Assembly: GCA_947470805.1 (NCBI GenBank)
Contig: CANIVU010000005.1
Coordinates: 94,233 to 158,232, forward strand
DNA length: 64,000 nucleotides
DNA from: Acidobacteriota bacterium
GTDB lineage: Bacteria; Acidobacteriota; Terriglobia; Bryobacterales; Bryobacteraceae
Direction of reading: 5' to 3'
Of the stretch, positions 8,381 through 16,722 are shown one piece after another. A model generated the notes under the pieces. It saw nothing but the letters and a program-made list of their open reading frames with translations. It had not been told where the DNA came from and did not search any database. Numbering within the stretch: position 1 is the first letter of the stretch; the number at the start of each line of letters is the position of its first letter. The translations under genes were made by a program, and so were the position numbers.

Positions 8381-9354
8381 TCTACGACGTCGCTAAACTC
8401 GCTCGCGTCTCGACCTACACAGTCTCTTGCGTCGTCAATAAATCGGCCTACGTTAGCCCGGAACTGACCGAACGCGTCCTCGCCGCCGTGAAGCAGTTGG
8501 ACTATACCCCCAACGCCGTCGCGCGCAGCCTGCAAACCCGCACCACCAAGACCATCGGCATGTTGATCCCCGACATCGCTAACCCCTTCTACGCCCGCGT
8601 CGTCCGCGGCGTCGAGGACCGTCTCTCCAAAGACGGCTACTCCCTTCTTTTGGGGAATACCTACAACGAAGTCGCCGCCCAAACCCGCTATCTGAGCCTC
8701 TTCCGCGGTCGCCAGGTCGACGCCCTGCTCCTCTTCATGGCCTCCGGCGGCGAAGCCGCTGTCCAGCGTCTCGTCGAAGAAAAGCGCCCCGTCGTCTGCG
8801 TCGGCCGCATCCCCCAGGATTTCGATTGCGACTCCGTCAGCGCCGACAACATCACCGGCACCCGCCTCGCCATCGACCATCTCATCAAAAAGGGCCACAA
8901 AACCATCGGCCTCGTCGCCGGCGAACTCGCCCTCTCCGCCGGTATGGACCGCGTCAAAGGCTGGCGCGCCGCATTGAAAAAGCGAAAACTCCTCGCCGAC
9001 GATTCCCTCATCGAAGCCGGCGATTGGACCGAAGTCTCCGGCTGCGAAGCCACCCACCGCCTCCTCGACCACTCCCCCCAACCCACCGCCATCTTCGCCG
9101 CCAACTTCCTCATGATGACCGGCGTCCTCCGCGCCCTCCTGGAACGCGGCATCGCCGTCCCCCAACAGGTCGAAGTCGCCAGTTCCGACGATTCCGAATG
9201 GCTCGACGTCTTCACCCCCGCCATCACCACCGTCGCCCTGCCCAGCTACGATATGGGCCAGCAAGCGGCCGACCTCGCCCTCGCCCGCCTCAAAGACCCC
9301 AAACGCCCCTTCACCAAGGTCGTCCTCGAACCCGCCCTCCGCGTCCGCGGGTAA
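8359..9354 (+). CDS. LacI family transcriptional regulator
   Basis: A 331-residue regulator. The N-terminal helix-turn-helix is IYDVAKLARVSTYTVSCVV, with the hinge helix TPNAVARSLQ following and a periplasmic-binding-protein-like effector domain from TIGMLIPDIANPFY to the end. The start is uncertain: ATG at 8359 gives MAISVATIYDV, while GTG at 8371 gives the N-terminus typical of the family and lies 10 nt after a perfect TATAAT, so it may be the true, possibly leaderless, start. Divergent from otnK and almost certainly the regulator of the acid-sugar operon. Confidence 0.9.
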   Translation: MAISVATIYDVAKLARVSTYTVSCVVNKSAYVSPELTERVLAAVKQLDYTPNAVARSLQTRTTKTIGMLIPDIANPFYARVVRGVEDRLSKDGYSLLLGNTYNEVAAQTRYLSLFRGRQVDALLLFMASGGEAAVQRLVEEKRPVVCVGRIPQDFDCDSVSADNITGTRLAIDHLIKKGHKTIGLVAGELALSAGMDRVKGWRAALKKRKLLADDSLIEAGDWTEVSGCEATHRLLDHSPQPTAIFAANFLMMTGVLRALLERGIAVPQQVEVASSDDSEWLDVFTPAITTVALPSYDMGQQAADLALARLKDPKRPFTKVVLEPALRVRG

Positions 9355-9468
9355 TTCGGAACCAAATGCGTGCGGTACCCATCCAATACTCGTGTCACCG
9401 CGCGAATTGTCGATAAGCCGTAGTGACTGATACAGTGGGAAAGCTCTCATCTTGGGTCGAGGTATTCG

Positions 9469-10182
9469 TTGAATCGTTCTTTGCTCCTGTTTTTGCTTGC
9501 GATGGCCGTTCCCATTTTCGGGGATGAGGTCGCAGCGGATAACACTAACCAACTCAGCCAGCAGGTCCTGGCCCGCTATTTTGCGGCGATCAACGAACAG
9601 TCTCCAAAAACGCGTGGCTTGGAGATGGATATGGATTTCTCCGCCCGCCTCCCGCGCCTGAAAAAAGAAGGCGCCATGCTCGCCCGCCGCATCGTCTCTT
9701 CCCTCGGCAAAATCAGCTACGTCGTCAAAACCTTCACCGGCGATAGCACGGTAAAGAACTACGTCATCATCAAGTACATGTCCGGCGAAGTGGAGGTGGC
9801 CGACAAGGAAAAGGCGATCGACGCCTCCATCACGCCCAAAAACTACAAGTTCAAATACAAGCGCATGGAAGCCTTCAACGGCCGCCAGACCCACATCTTC
9901 GAACTCAATCCGCGCAAAAAACAGCTCGGCCTCTTCAAAGGCGAACTCTGGATCGACGATGAAAACGCTCTCCCCGTTCGCGAAGTCGGCATGCTCGTCA
10001 AAAGCCCCTCCGTCTTCCTGAAAAAGGTCAACTTCACCCGTACCTACGGCATGTTCAACGGCACCGCCCTCCCCGCCCGCGTCGAAAGTACCGTCGAAAC
10101 CCGCATCGCCGGCAAAGCCGAACTCGATATTCGTTACACCAACTTCGCCCCCGAAACGCCCGCCGCTCCCACCACTCCCTGA
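9469..10182 (+). CDS. LolA-like exported protein (outer-membrane lipoprotein-sorting fold)
   Basis: A 237-residue exported protein. The start is TTG at 9469, chosen because GAGGT (9459-9463) lies 5 nt upstream and because it leads straight into the signal peptide (RSLLLFLLAMAVPIFG). The mature part has the alternating strand pattern of LolA/LolB-fold proteins: YFAAINEQ, then a series of strands ending FKGELWIDDENALPVREVG and LPARVESTVETRIAGKAELDIRY. Members are often annotated as outer membrane lipoprotein-sorting proteins but probably bind lipids or glycans. A weak promoter TTGTCG (9407) - 16 - GATACA (9429) lies upstream. It ends 14 bp before the sulfatase. Confidence 0.65.
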   Translation: MNRSLLLFLLAMAVPIFGDEVAADNTNQLSQQVLARYFAAINEQSPKTRGLEMDMDFSARLPRLKKEGAMLARRIVSSLGKISYVVKTFTGDSTVKNYVIIKYMSGEVEVADKEKAIDASITPKNYKFKYKRMEAFNGRQTHIFELNPRKKQLGLFKGELWIDDENALPVREVGMLVKSPSVFLKKVNFTRTYGMFNGTALPARVESTVETRIAGKAELDIRYTNFAPETPAAPTTP

Positions 10183-10184
10183 GA

Positions 10185-10190
10185 TACAAT
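10185..10190 (+). promoter_or_regulatory. -10 hexamer TACAAT directly before the sulfatase ATG
   Basis: TACAAT ends 6 nt before the ATG at 10197, placing the predicted transcription start on or next to the start codon. No Shine-Dalgarno sequence lies between. The hexamer partly replaces an intergenic region, since the upstream gene ends at 10182. The -35 region is not recognisable. Confidence 0.4.
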
Positions 10191-10196
10191 CCCGCC

Positions 10197-11753
10197 ATGC
10201 ATCGGCGGCAATTCCTCTCCCTCTGCGCGGCCCTCCCGGCCTACACCCAAGCCCCTCCCAAACGTCCCAATATCGTCATTCTCCTCGCCGACGATCTCGG
10301 TTTCTCCGACATCGGCTGCTACGGCTCGGAGATCGAAACCCCCAATATCGACGCGCTCGCCGCCCGCGGCACCCGCTACTCCCAGTTCTACAACTGCGCC
10401 CGCTGCTGCCCCACTCGCGCCGCCCTCATGACCGGCCTCTACCCCCACCAGGCCGGCGTCGGCCACATGGTCGATGACTACGGCCGCCCCGGCTACCGCG
10501 GCAATCTCAGCCAGGATTGCCCCACCATCGCCGAAACCCTCCGCGCCACCGGCTACCGCACCGCCATGGCCGGCAAGTGGCATCTGACGCCCTCCGATGG
10601 CAACCGCGCCAACTGGCCCACCCGTCGCGGTTTCGAACGCTTTTACGGGACAATTGCCTCCATCCGCAGCTACTACCAGCCCCCCACCCTCGCCGAACAG
10701 GAACAGGACATCCCCGAAACGCCCAAGGACTTCTACTACACAGATGCAATCGCCGCGAAAGCCATCGAAGCCATCCGCGCCTTCGGCAACCAGCCCTTTT
10801 TCATCTACACCGCCTTCACCGCCCCCCACTGGCCCCTCCACGCCCTCGAACCCGATATCGCCCGCCACGAAAAGCGCTACGCCGCCGGCTGGGATTCCAT
10901 CCGCGCCGCCCGTGTCGCCAAACAAAAACAGCTCGGCCTGGCCCTCGAAACCGCCCCTCGCGCCCCCGAAGTCCCCGCCTGGGCCGACGCTCCCGACAAG
11001 CCCTGGCAAGCCCGCCGCATGGCCGTCTTCGCTGCCATGGTCGAACGGATGGACCGCGCCATCGGCCGCATCGTCGCCGCCCTCCGCGACCAGGGTCAGC
11101 TCGAAAACACCCTCATCCTCTTCGCCTCCGATAACGGCGGCTGCGCCGAAGAGATGGCCTCCGACATGTCCCCGGCCGAAAAGAAGTCCCGCAAAATGCC
11201 CGAAAAAACCCGAGACGGCCGCCCTATCCGCTACGGCAATCTCCCCGCCGTCATGCCCGGCCCCGAAGATACCTACCAGAGCTACGCCGCCAACTGGGCC
11301 CACGTCTCCAACACCCCCTTCCGCCGCTTTAAACACTGGACCCACGAAGGCGGCATCGCCAGCCCCCTCATCCTCCACTGGCCCGGCCGCATCCCCGCCG
11401 GCGCCTGGAAACACTCCCCCGCCCACATCATCGATCTCTTTCCCACCTTCTGCGCCCTCGCCAACACCAAACCTTCGAAACCCATCGAAGGCCTCGATCT
11501 CTTAAAATCACCCCCCGCCTCCCGCCGCCTCTTCTGGGAACACGAAGGCAACCAAGCCTTCCGCGATGGCGATTGGAAACTGGTCCGCGAACACGCCAAA
11601 CCCTGGGAACTCTATAACCTCAAACAGGACCGCACCGAACTCCACGACCTCGCCCGCTCCCAACCCCGCCGCGTCGAAGAAATGGCCCGACAATGGCAGC
11701 AATGGGCCGACCGCGTCGGCGCATTACCCTGGAAGAGTTGGGAACAAAAATGA
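10197..11753 (+). CDS. Arylsulfatase-type sulfatase, exported
   Basis: A 518-residue type I sulfatase hydrolysing sulfate esters of a glycan or aryl substrate, probably in the periplasm. Metal ligands are in LLADDLGFSDIGCYG (residues 29-43). The formylglycine motif C-x-P-T-R is present with the modifiable Cys at 70 (CCPTRAALMTG). The next conserved block, AGKWH, follows near 125, and a second metal site, ASDNGG, lies near 310. The N-terminus MHRRQFLSLCAALPAY is a twin-Arg-like signal sequence. A formylglycine-generating enzyme is not in the window. The following cupin overlaps its stop as ATGA. Confidence 0.93.
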   Translation: MHRRQFLSLCAALPAYTQAPPKRPNIVILLADDLGFSDIGCYGSEIETPNIDALAARGTRYSQFYNCARCCPTRAALMTGLYPHQAGVGHMVDDYGRPGYRGNLSQDCPTIAETLRATGYRTAMAGKWHLTPSDGNRANWPTRRGFERFYGTIASIRSYYQPPTLAEQEQDIPETPKDFYYTDAIAAKAIEAIRAFGNQPFFIYTAFTAPHWPLHALEPDIARHEKRYAAGWDSIRAARVAKQKQLGLALETAPRAPEVPAWADAPDKPWQARRMAVFAAMVERMDRAIGRIVAALRDQGQLENTLILFASDNGGCAEEMASDMSPAEKKSRKMPEKTRDGRPIRYGNLPAVMPGPEDTYQSYAANWAHVSNTPFRRFKHWTHEGGIASPLILHWPGRIPAGAWKHSPAHIIDLFPTFCALANTKPSKPIEGLDLLKSPPASRRLFWEHEGNQAFRDGDWKLVREHAKPWELYNLKQDRTELHDLARSQPRRVEEMARQWQQWADRVGALPWKSWEQK

Positions 11754-12115
11754 ACAACCCCGTCAATCTCGCCCAAGCCTTCAGCACGTTCCACGAACAC
11801 TGGCGCCCCCGCATCGCCGGCACTCTCAACGACTACGTCATCAAAATCGTCAAATTCCAAGGCGAATTCGTCTGGCATAAACATGACGACACCGACGAAC
11901 TCTTCCTCGTCCACAAAGGCGAAATGATCGTCCGCTTCCGCGACCGCGACGTCCCCCTCAAAGCCGGCGAATTCTTCATCATCCCCAAAGGCGTCGAACA
12001 CATCACCGTCGCCGAAAACGAATGCGAAGCCCTGCTCTTCGAACTCGCCGGAACCCGCAACACCGGCGACGTCGAGGACAGCGAAAAAACCGCCCCCACC
12101 GAACCCGCCATTTAG
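11750..12115 (+). CDS. Single-domain cupin
   Basis: A 121-residue cupin. Motif 1 is FVWHKHDDTDELFLVHKGEM with two His and a Glu as metal ligands, and motif 2 is GEFFIIPKGVEHITV with the third His. The start at 11750 is set by the ATGA overlap with the sulfatase stop; longer in-frame starts lie inside the sulfatase. The translational coupling suggests a joint role in using a sulfated sugar, for instance as an isomerase or lyase, but cupins are too diverse for a specific call. Confidence 0.85.
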   Translation: MNNPVNLAQAFSTFHEHWRPRIAGTLNDYVIKIVKFQGEFVWHKHDDTDELFLVHKGEMIVRFRDRDVPLKAGEFFIIPKGVEHITVAENECEALLFELAGTRNTGDVEDSEKTAPTEPAI

Positions 12116-12423
12116 CGCAAAACGAAAAACCACACCGGCGCCGCCACCGCCGCCAACCCCAGTCCCGCCGTCCACCACCCCGGCCACCACCGGAAACTCA
12201 CCCCCGCCAAAACAAAATTGCCCAACGTAAACAGCGGCATCGTCACCAGCAAATCAATCCGGATCCACTCCGCCACCGGCCGCAGCACAAACGACACTTC
12301 GTGGAACGCCAACAGCACGTTCACAAACGCCGCCACCCACGCCCACGGGCGTCCCGCCATCCGCGCCAGCGATAAAGAACATACCGCACCCGCGCCGAAT
12401 ATCGCCGCCAGGGCTGGAACCAT
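12112..12423 (-). CDS. Small integral membrane protein
   Basis: A 103-residue hydrophobic protein with four predicted membrane segments: ALAAIFGAGAVCSLSLA, WAWVAAFVNVLLAFHEVSF, LLVTMPLFTLGNFVLAG and WTAGLGLAAVAAPVWFFV. Its 3' end overlaps the cupin tail-to-tail by 4 bp. It has no recognised family or catalytic motif. No Shine-Dalgarno is evident. It is kept as a gene because the frame is uniformly hydrophobic with charged loops, unlike the neighbouring antisense frames. Confidence 0.5.
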   Translation of the reverse strand: MVPALAAIFGAGAVCSLSLARMAGRPWAWVAAFVNVLLAFHEVSFVLRPVAEWIRIDLLVTMPLFTLGNFVLAGVSFRWWPGWWTAGLGLAAVAAPVWFFVLR

Positions 12424-12533
12424 ATCTGCCGATTAAAGCCCATTTCACGCCGTTGAACAATCGGTTGGAACCATTAGGCTGGAATCAGGTTGAACCCCCC
12501 TCCCGGAATGCCGTACCCTCAAGATAGGTACAC

Positions 12534-13988
12534 ATGCGCACGCTTTTCCTGAATCCGCCGTCATTCGAGGGGTTTGATGGTGGCGCCAGCTCGCGCTGGC
12601 CGGCTTCCCGCGAAATCGAATCCTACTGGTATCCGGTCTGGTTGACCTACCCCGCCGGTATGTTGCCCGATTCGAAACTGCTCGACGCGCCGCCCCACAA
12701 GGTGTCCATCGAACAGACCGTCGCCATGGCCAAGGACTTCGAACTCCTCGTCCTGTTCACCTCCACCCCCGGGTTCCACGTCGACGCCAAAATGGCGTCC
12801 ATGATGAAGGACATCAACCCGAAAATGAAGGTGTGCTTCGTCGGGCCTCCCGTCACCGTCGAACCGGAAAAGTGCCTCCGCTCCTCCAAAGCCATCGATT
12901 TCGTCGTCCGCAAAGAGTTCGATCACCAGATCGTCGACTTCGCCAACGGCAAGCCCCTCGAAGAACTCCCCGGCGTCAGCTTCCGCAAAGGCGATGGCTT
13001 CTGGCACAATCCCGACGGCCCCGTCATCGAAGATCTCGACTCGCTCCCTTGGGCCTCCAAAGTCTACAAGCGCGATCTCGATTTCACCCGCTACAACGTC
13101 CCGTTCCTCAAGAACCCCTTCGTCTCCATCTACACCTCCCGCGGCTGCCCTGCCCAGTGTACGTTCTGTCTCTGGCCCCAAACCCACTCCGGCCACCGCT
13201 GGCGCTTGCGCTCCGTCGCCGACGTCGTCAACGAAGTCAAATGGATCAAGGAAAACTTCCCCGGTATCCAGGAAGTCTTCTTCGATGACGACACGTTCAA
13301 CTACCGCAAAGAACGCACCATCCAGATGTGTAAGGAACTCGCCAAGGTCGGCATGACCTGGTCCTGCACCTCGCGCGTGACGACAGATTACGACACCCTC
13401 GCCGCCATGAAGGACGCCGGCGGCCGCCTCATGATCGTCGGCTACGAATCCGGCGACCAGCAGATCTTGAAGAACATCAAGAAGGGCGCCACCGTCGACA
13501 TGGCCCGGCGTTTTACCACCAACGCCCACAAGCTCGGTCTCAAGATCCATGCCGACTTCATCATCGGCCTCCCCGGTGAAACCCGCGAGTCCATCGAAAC
13601 GACAATCAACTTCGCCAAGGAACTGGACTGCGAAACCATCCAGGTCTCCCTCGCCCATCCCTACCCCGGCACCGAGTTCTACGATCACGTCGTCAAAAAC
13701 GAGCTCATCACCCTCGATTCCATGACCGACGAAATGGGCCACCAGCTGCCCAACATCATCTACCCCGGTCTCGATCGCGGCGAACTCGTCGGCTCCGTCG
13801 AACGCTTCTACTCCGAATACTACTTCCGTCCCAAGGCCGCCTGGCGCATCGTCCGCAACGCCATGTTCGACGCCAACGACCGCAAGCGCCTCTACAAGGA
13901 AGCCCGCGAATACCTCGCCCTCCGCAGCAAGCGCAAGCAGTTCGTCAAGGATCAGAAGCAGGCCTCGCTCGCCAGTGCCAACCACTAG
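12534..13988 (+). CDS. hpnJ: Hopanoid-associated B12-binding radical SAM protein HpnJ
   Basis: A 484-residue protein with an N-terminal B12-binding-like domain (about 1-170), then a radical SAM core with the cluster motif CPAQCTFC (Cys 205, 209, 212), and a C-terminal helical extension. Overall sequence (start MRTLFLNPPSFEGFDGG, the TSRGCPAQCTFCLWPQT core, EYYFRPKAAWRI tail) and length match HpnJ. In the described pathway HpnJ acts with HpnI and HpnK to convert an amino-sugar-bearing bacteriohopanetetrol to the cyclitol ether. It is first in an operon with two SMR-type proteins and hpnI; no HpnK-like deacetylase is seen within the window. A weak promoter TTGAAC (12490) - 18 - TACCCT (12514) lies upstream. 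Confidence 0.88.
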   Translation: MRTLFLNPPSFEGFDGGASSRWPASREIESYWYPVWLTYPAGMLPDSKLLDAPPHKVSIEQTVAMAKDFELLVLFTSTPGFHVDAKMASMMKDINPKMKVCFVGPPVTVEPEKCLRSSKAIDFVVRKEFDHQIVDFANGKPLEELPGVSFRKGDGFWHNPDGPVIEDLDSLPWASKVYKRDLDFTRYNVPFLKNPFVSIYTSRGCPAQCTFCLWPQTHSGHRWRLRSVADVVNEVKWIKENFPGIQEVFFDDDTFNYRKERTIQMCKELAKVGMTWSCTSRVTTDYDTLAAMKDAGGRLMIVGYESGDQQILKNIKKGATVDMARRFTTNAHKLGLKIHADFIIGLPGETRESIETTINFAKELDCETIQVSLAHPYPGTEFYDHVVKNELITLDSMTDEMGHQLPNIIYPGLDRGELVGSVERFYSEYYFRPKAAWRIVRNAMFDANDRKRLYKEAREYLALRSKRKQFVKDQKQASLASANH

Positions 13989-14385
13989 CGCCGCAAGCGA
14001 AAAACTGGTCTGGAAAACGCGGCTCTTCGCCGCCATCGTCGTCCTCACCAACGTCACCGGCAATTTCGCCCTCTCCTGGGGCATCAAACACGGAGCCGCC
14101 ATGGACGGCTCCGCCTGGTCGTTCGTCCGCGTCATCTTCGACCCCTGGGTCTTCTGCGGCATCCTCCTCCTATCCGGCTGGGTCCTCTCCCGCATGGCCC
14201 TCCTCAGCTGGGCGGACTTGAGCTACGTCATCCCCGTCACCTCCGTCGGCTTCGTCATGAACGCCATCATGGGTGCCGTCTTCCTCGGCGAAATCATCAC
14301 CCCCACCCGCTGGCTCGGAACGCTTTGCATCGTTGGCGGCACCGTCCTGGTCGGCCTCACCGCCCCCAAAACGGAGACCCAATAA
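13975..14385 (+). CDS. SMR/EamA-type small membrane protein, first of a pair
   Basis: A 136-residue protein with four membrane helices, a half-size drug/metabolite transporter unit like EmrE or ArnE/ArnF. The C-terminal motif FLGEIITPTRWLGTLCIVGG is the hallmark end of this fold. It starts at GTG 13975, overlapping hpnJ by 14 nt, and its TAA overlaps the next ATG (TAATG), so synthesis is coupled to both neighbours. Its insertion between hpnJ and hpnI suggests it handles a hopanoid or polyprenyl sugar intermediate, an inference from position and from the ArnEF precedent. Confidence 0.82.
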   Translation: MPTTSAASEKLVWKTRLFAAIVVLTNVTGNFALSWGIKHGAAMDGSAWSFVRVIFDPWVFCGILLLSGWVLSRMALLSWADLSYVIPVTSVGFVMNAIMGAVFLGEIITPTRWLGTLCIVGGTVLVGLTAPKTETQ

Positions 14386-14747
14386 TGGCCTGGCTCTACG
14401 TCGCCATCATCGTCATTTCCACCGTCGCCAGTGACCTCCTCCAAAGCTGGGAAATGAAGCGCCAGGGCGAAGTCACCGATTTCGGCGTCGGCGGCATCGG
14501 CCGCCTCCTGAAACTCCTCCTCACCAAAGGCCCCCTCATCGGGTCCATCATCTTCCTCGCCATTTCTTTCTATGCGTTCCTCGCCCTCCTAGCCGTGGCC
14601 GACTTAAGCTTCGCCGTCCCCGCCACCGCCTTAAGCCTGGTCGCCGAAACCATCCTCGCCCGCCTCGTCCTCAAGGAACGCGTCACCCCCGCCCGCTGGG
14701 GCGGCACCGTCCTCGTCGCCATCGGCGTCGCTCTTCTGGCACTCTAG
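14385..14747 (+). CDS. SMR/EamA-type small membrane protein, second of a pair
   Basis: A 120-residue protein with four membrane helices. It starts MAWLYVAIIVISTVASD and ends with KERVTPARWGGTVLVAIGVALL, the same closing motif as its upstream partner, so the two are diverged paralogues. Such tandem unlike SMR genes usually make an antiparallel heterodimer, as in the undecaprenyl-phosphate-aminoarabinose flippase ArnE/ArnF. The ATG overlaps the previous stop by 1 nt; hpnI follows after 10 bp. Confidence 0.82.
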   Translation: MAWLYVAIIVISTVASDLLQSWEMKRQGEVTDFGVGGIGRLLKLLLTKGPLIGSIIFLAISFYAFLALLAVADLSFAVPATALSLVAETILARLVLKERVTPARWGGTVLVAIGVALLAL

Positions 14748-14757
14748 AGAATCCCCC

Positions 14758-15855
14758 ATGGACTGGCTGTTTCTCATCCCCATCGGCTACCAGTTCGTCG
14801 CGCTCATTGCGTGCATCAAACGCATGTTCCAGACGCGCCCCCAGCCGGAGGCCATGCCCCCCATCTCCATCCTCAAGCCCGTCCGCGGGGCCGACCCCCT
14901 CTTCTACTCCGTCGTCTGCTCCCACGCCCAACAGGATTACCCCCACTTCGAACTCCTCTTCGCCGTCGCCGATATGGACGACCCCGCCGTTCCCATCATT
15001 GAACGCGCCATCGCCGAATTCCCGAACCGCCGCATCCGCCTGATCGTCCGAAATACCCAAACCCCTAACCCCAAAGTCGGCGCCCTCATCGACCTCGAAA
15101 AGGAAGCCCTCTACGACGTCTTCCTCGTCAACGATGGCGACATCCGCGTCCCCCAGGGCTACCTGAAAACGTTAGCCGCCGAACTCGAACAACCCAACAC
15201 CGGCCTCGTCACCGCCCTTTACCGCGCCCGCGCCGAACACCTCCCCGGCCAAGTGGAGGCCCTCGGCGTCTCCACCGATTTCGCTCCCTCCACACTAGTC
15301 GCCCCTTTCGTCGGCGTCACCGAATTCGCCATGGGCTCCACCCTCTTCTTCCGCCGTAGCGATCTCAATGCCATCGGCGGTTTCGCCGCCCTCGGCGACT
15401 ACCTCGCCGACGACTACCAACTCGGCCGCCTCATCACCCGCGCCGGAAAGCGCACCCACCTCTCCGCCTGCATCGTCGAAACCAGCCTCGGCGCCCAAAC
15501 CTGGCGCGACGCCTGGGAGCACCAGCTCCGCTGGGCCCGCACCATCCGCGTCTCCCGCGGCGGCGTCCTGGGCTACCTCGGCTTGCCCGTCACCTTCGGC
15601 ACGCTATGGGCCCTGGTGGCGTTCCTCACCGGCCATCCCTACATGGGCTTCATCATATTCGCCCTCCGTTTCAACGTCGCCGTCCTCGCCGGCTTGATGA
15701 TCCTCGAAGACCGCAACGTCGTCTTCCGCCTCTCCCTCCTGCCCCTCCGCGACATGGCCGGCGTCGCCATCTGGTTCGCCGGCCTCTTCGGCAACACAGT
15801 CGAATGGGGCGGCCGCCGTCTCACCCTCCATCCCGACGGTCGCATCCGTGACTGA
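14758..15855 (+). CDS. hpnI: Hopanoid-associated glycosyltransferase HpnI
   Basis: A 365-residue membrane glycosyltransferase of the ceramide-glucosyltransferase-like type. An N-terminal membrane anchor (MDWLFLIPIGYQFVALIAC) precedes the GT-A core with ISILKPVRGADP, the metal-binding NDGDIRV, the acceptor motif DYLADDYQLG and HQLRWARTIR (the QxxRW-like signature). Two or more C-terminal membrane helices follow. HpnI adds N-acetylglucosamine to bacteriohopanetetrol. It is fourth in the operon with hpnJ and the SMR pair. The length matches the family. Confidence 0.88.
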   Translation: MDWLFLIPIGYQFVALIACIKRMFQTRPQPEAMPPISILKPVRGADPLFYSVVCSHAQQDYPHFELLFAVADMDDPAVPIIERAIAEFPNRRIRLIVRNTQTPNPKVGALIDLEKEALYDVFLVNDGDIRVPQGYLKTLAAELEQPNTGLVTALYRARAEHLPGQVEALGVSTDFAPSTLVAPFVGVTEFAMGSTLFFRRSDLNAIGGFAALGDYLADDYQLGRLITRAGKRTHLSACIVETSLGAQTWRDAWEHQLRWARTIRVSRGGVLGYLGLPVTFGTLWALVAFLTGHPYMGFIIFALRFNVAVLAGLMILEDRNVVFRLSLLPLRDMAGVAIWFAGLFGNTVEWGGRRLTLHPDGRIRD

Positions 15856-15914
15856 AAAATCTCCCCCCATTCCCACGCCAATCGTGGTATTCTAAAAGAC
15901 GTCACGCCGTTTAT

Positions 15915-15991
15915 GCGCCCGTAGCTCAGCTGGATAGAGCGTCTGGCTACGAACCAGAAGGCCGGGTGTTCGAATCACTCCGGGCGCACCA
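15915..15991 (+). tRNA. tRNA-Arg (anticodon ACG)
   Basis: A complete cloverleaf of 77 nt with encoded CCA. The acceptor stem is GCGCCCG/CGGGCGC, the D-arm AGCTCAGCTGGATAGAGC. The anticodon stem TCTGG/CCAGA encloses CTACGAA with ACG at its centre, and the T-arm loop is TTCGAAT. A TATTCT -10-like hexamer lies just upstream, before 15900. The 3' side is the edge of a region with integrase debris, a common pattern for integration at tRNA genes. Confidence 0.97.
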
Positions 15992-16004
15992 TAAAAAACT
16001 CCGA

Positions 16005-16590
16005 CATATAGTTCGTTGAGTGCCGTGACTAGGTTCGGGAACACAGCGCCGTTTAGGTCGCTGTGCCGGATTTTGTGCGGGGTCTGTGTTTCCTGGGCTT
16101 TTCGCATTGCCTCTGGCACCTGCGGGTGGACAGAGTGCCTCGTCGTGGAGAAGTCGCTGTGTCCGGCCAGGTAGGCCAGCGTGTACGGGTCCATGACAGC
16201 CGCCCACCGGGTGAGGCAGGTACGCCGGAACGTGTAGATGGGGCAGCGACAGACTTCGGCCAACTCGCACGCCGCCGTGTGCTGCTTCTTGATGCTGAAC
16301 GGTTCAATGTGACCGCTCCGCGTGGGGGCAGGGAACACCCACTCCGAATCACCGGCAAGCGTCCGCCGCATCTCCAGCACGCTTCGCTCATTGTCCAATT
16401 CGTCCAGTAAAGCCGGCTGCCACTCGACGGCGCGTTTCGTCCTCTTCGAGATTCTTTGTTACGGAGAGGTCCATAACAGTCACGCCTTGGCCTGCGCAAT
16501 TCGGTGCCCGGTTTTCGCCCCGTCGCGCCAGGCGGCATTCAATAGCCTCCCGTATAAAAAGCGAGCTTTCAATCGCTGCCATTCGGAATC
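16005..16590 (-). pseudogene. Decayed tyrosine recombinase (integrase)
   Basis: Remnant of a phage/island-type integrase facing the tRNA. The catalytic domain is readable in one frame from about 16460 to 16000 (LDELDNERSVLEMRR, TFRRTCLTRWAAVMDPYTL, YLAGHSDFSTTRHSVHPQ). N-terminal pieces lie in two other frames (DSEWQRLKARFLYGRLLNAA, then VTVMDLSVTKN), so at least two frameshifts have accumulated. The box-II His of HxxR is Tyr (YTFR), and the nucleophile Tyr expected before VHP is Ser. The DNA-binding N-terminus is missing. The frame runs on without a stop through the tRNA, which is chance. Confidence 0.8.
16018..16074 (+). repeat. 57-bp direct repeat, left copy
   Basis: This segment is identical over 57 bp to 18640-18696, 2,622 bp away in the same orientation. 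It corresponds to the 3' coding end of the dead integrase (residues KIRHSDLNGAVFPNLVTAL). It starts 27 bp after the tRNA CCA end. The pair brackets the integrase remnant and the sulfatase at 16701-18338, as attachment-site or duplication scars would. Confidence 0.9.
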
Positions 16591-16596
16591 GGTAGA

Positions 16597-16722
16597 ATGC
16601 TAGTCAACTATCCTGCTATGGAATGGATGAGCGATGTGCATGGGCGGGTGATTAGGGATTTGTTGACTGAGTCTCGCGCGCATTTAGAGGAGGCGTTTGC
16701 ATGGATCGAAGAGCATTTCTGA
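16597..16722 (+). CDS. Short upstream reading frame before the island sulfatase
   Basis: A 41-codon frame starting MLVNYPAMEWMSDV and ending AFAWIEEHF, overlapping the start of the sulfatase by 22 nt in another frame. It contains the strong GAGGAGG-type ribosome site of the sulfatase. It could be a translated leader or the tail of a lost gene; no family is recognised. Weakly supported. Confidence 0.22.
   Translation: MLVNYPAMEWMSDVHGRVIRDLLTESRAHLEEAFAWIEEHF

Noticed and set aside
8368..9894. 508-codon antisense frame over lacI
   Set aside because: Low-complexity Gly/Asp/Val translation of the opposite strand; lacI is unambiguous.
12061..12533. Riboswitch or leader before hpnJ
   Set aside because: No conserved cobalamin-riboswitch box was recognised despite the B12-binding domain of the gene product.
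15892..16398. A 168-codon minus-strand frame that reads through the tRNA
   Set aside because: Only the part above about 16005 is integrase-like; the tail is a translation of tRNA-Arg and has no meaning.
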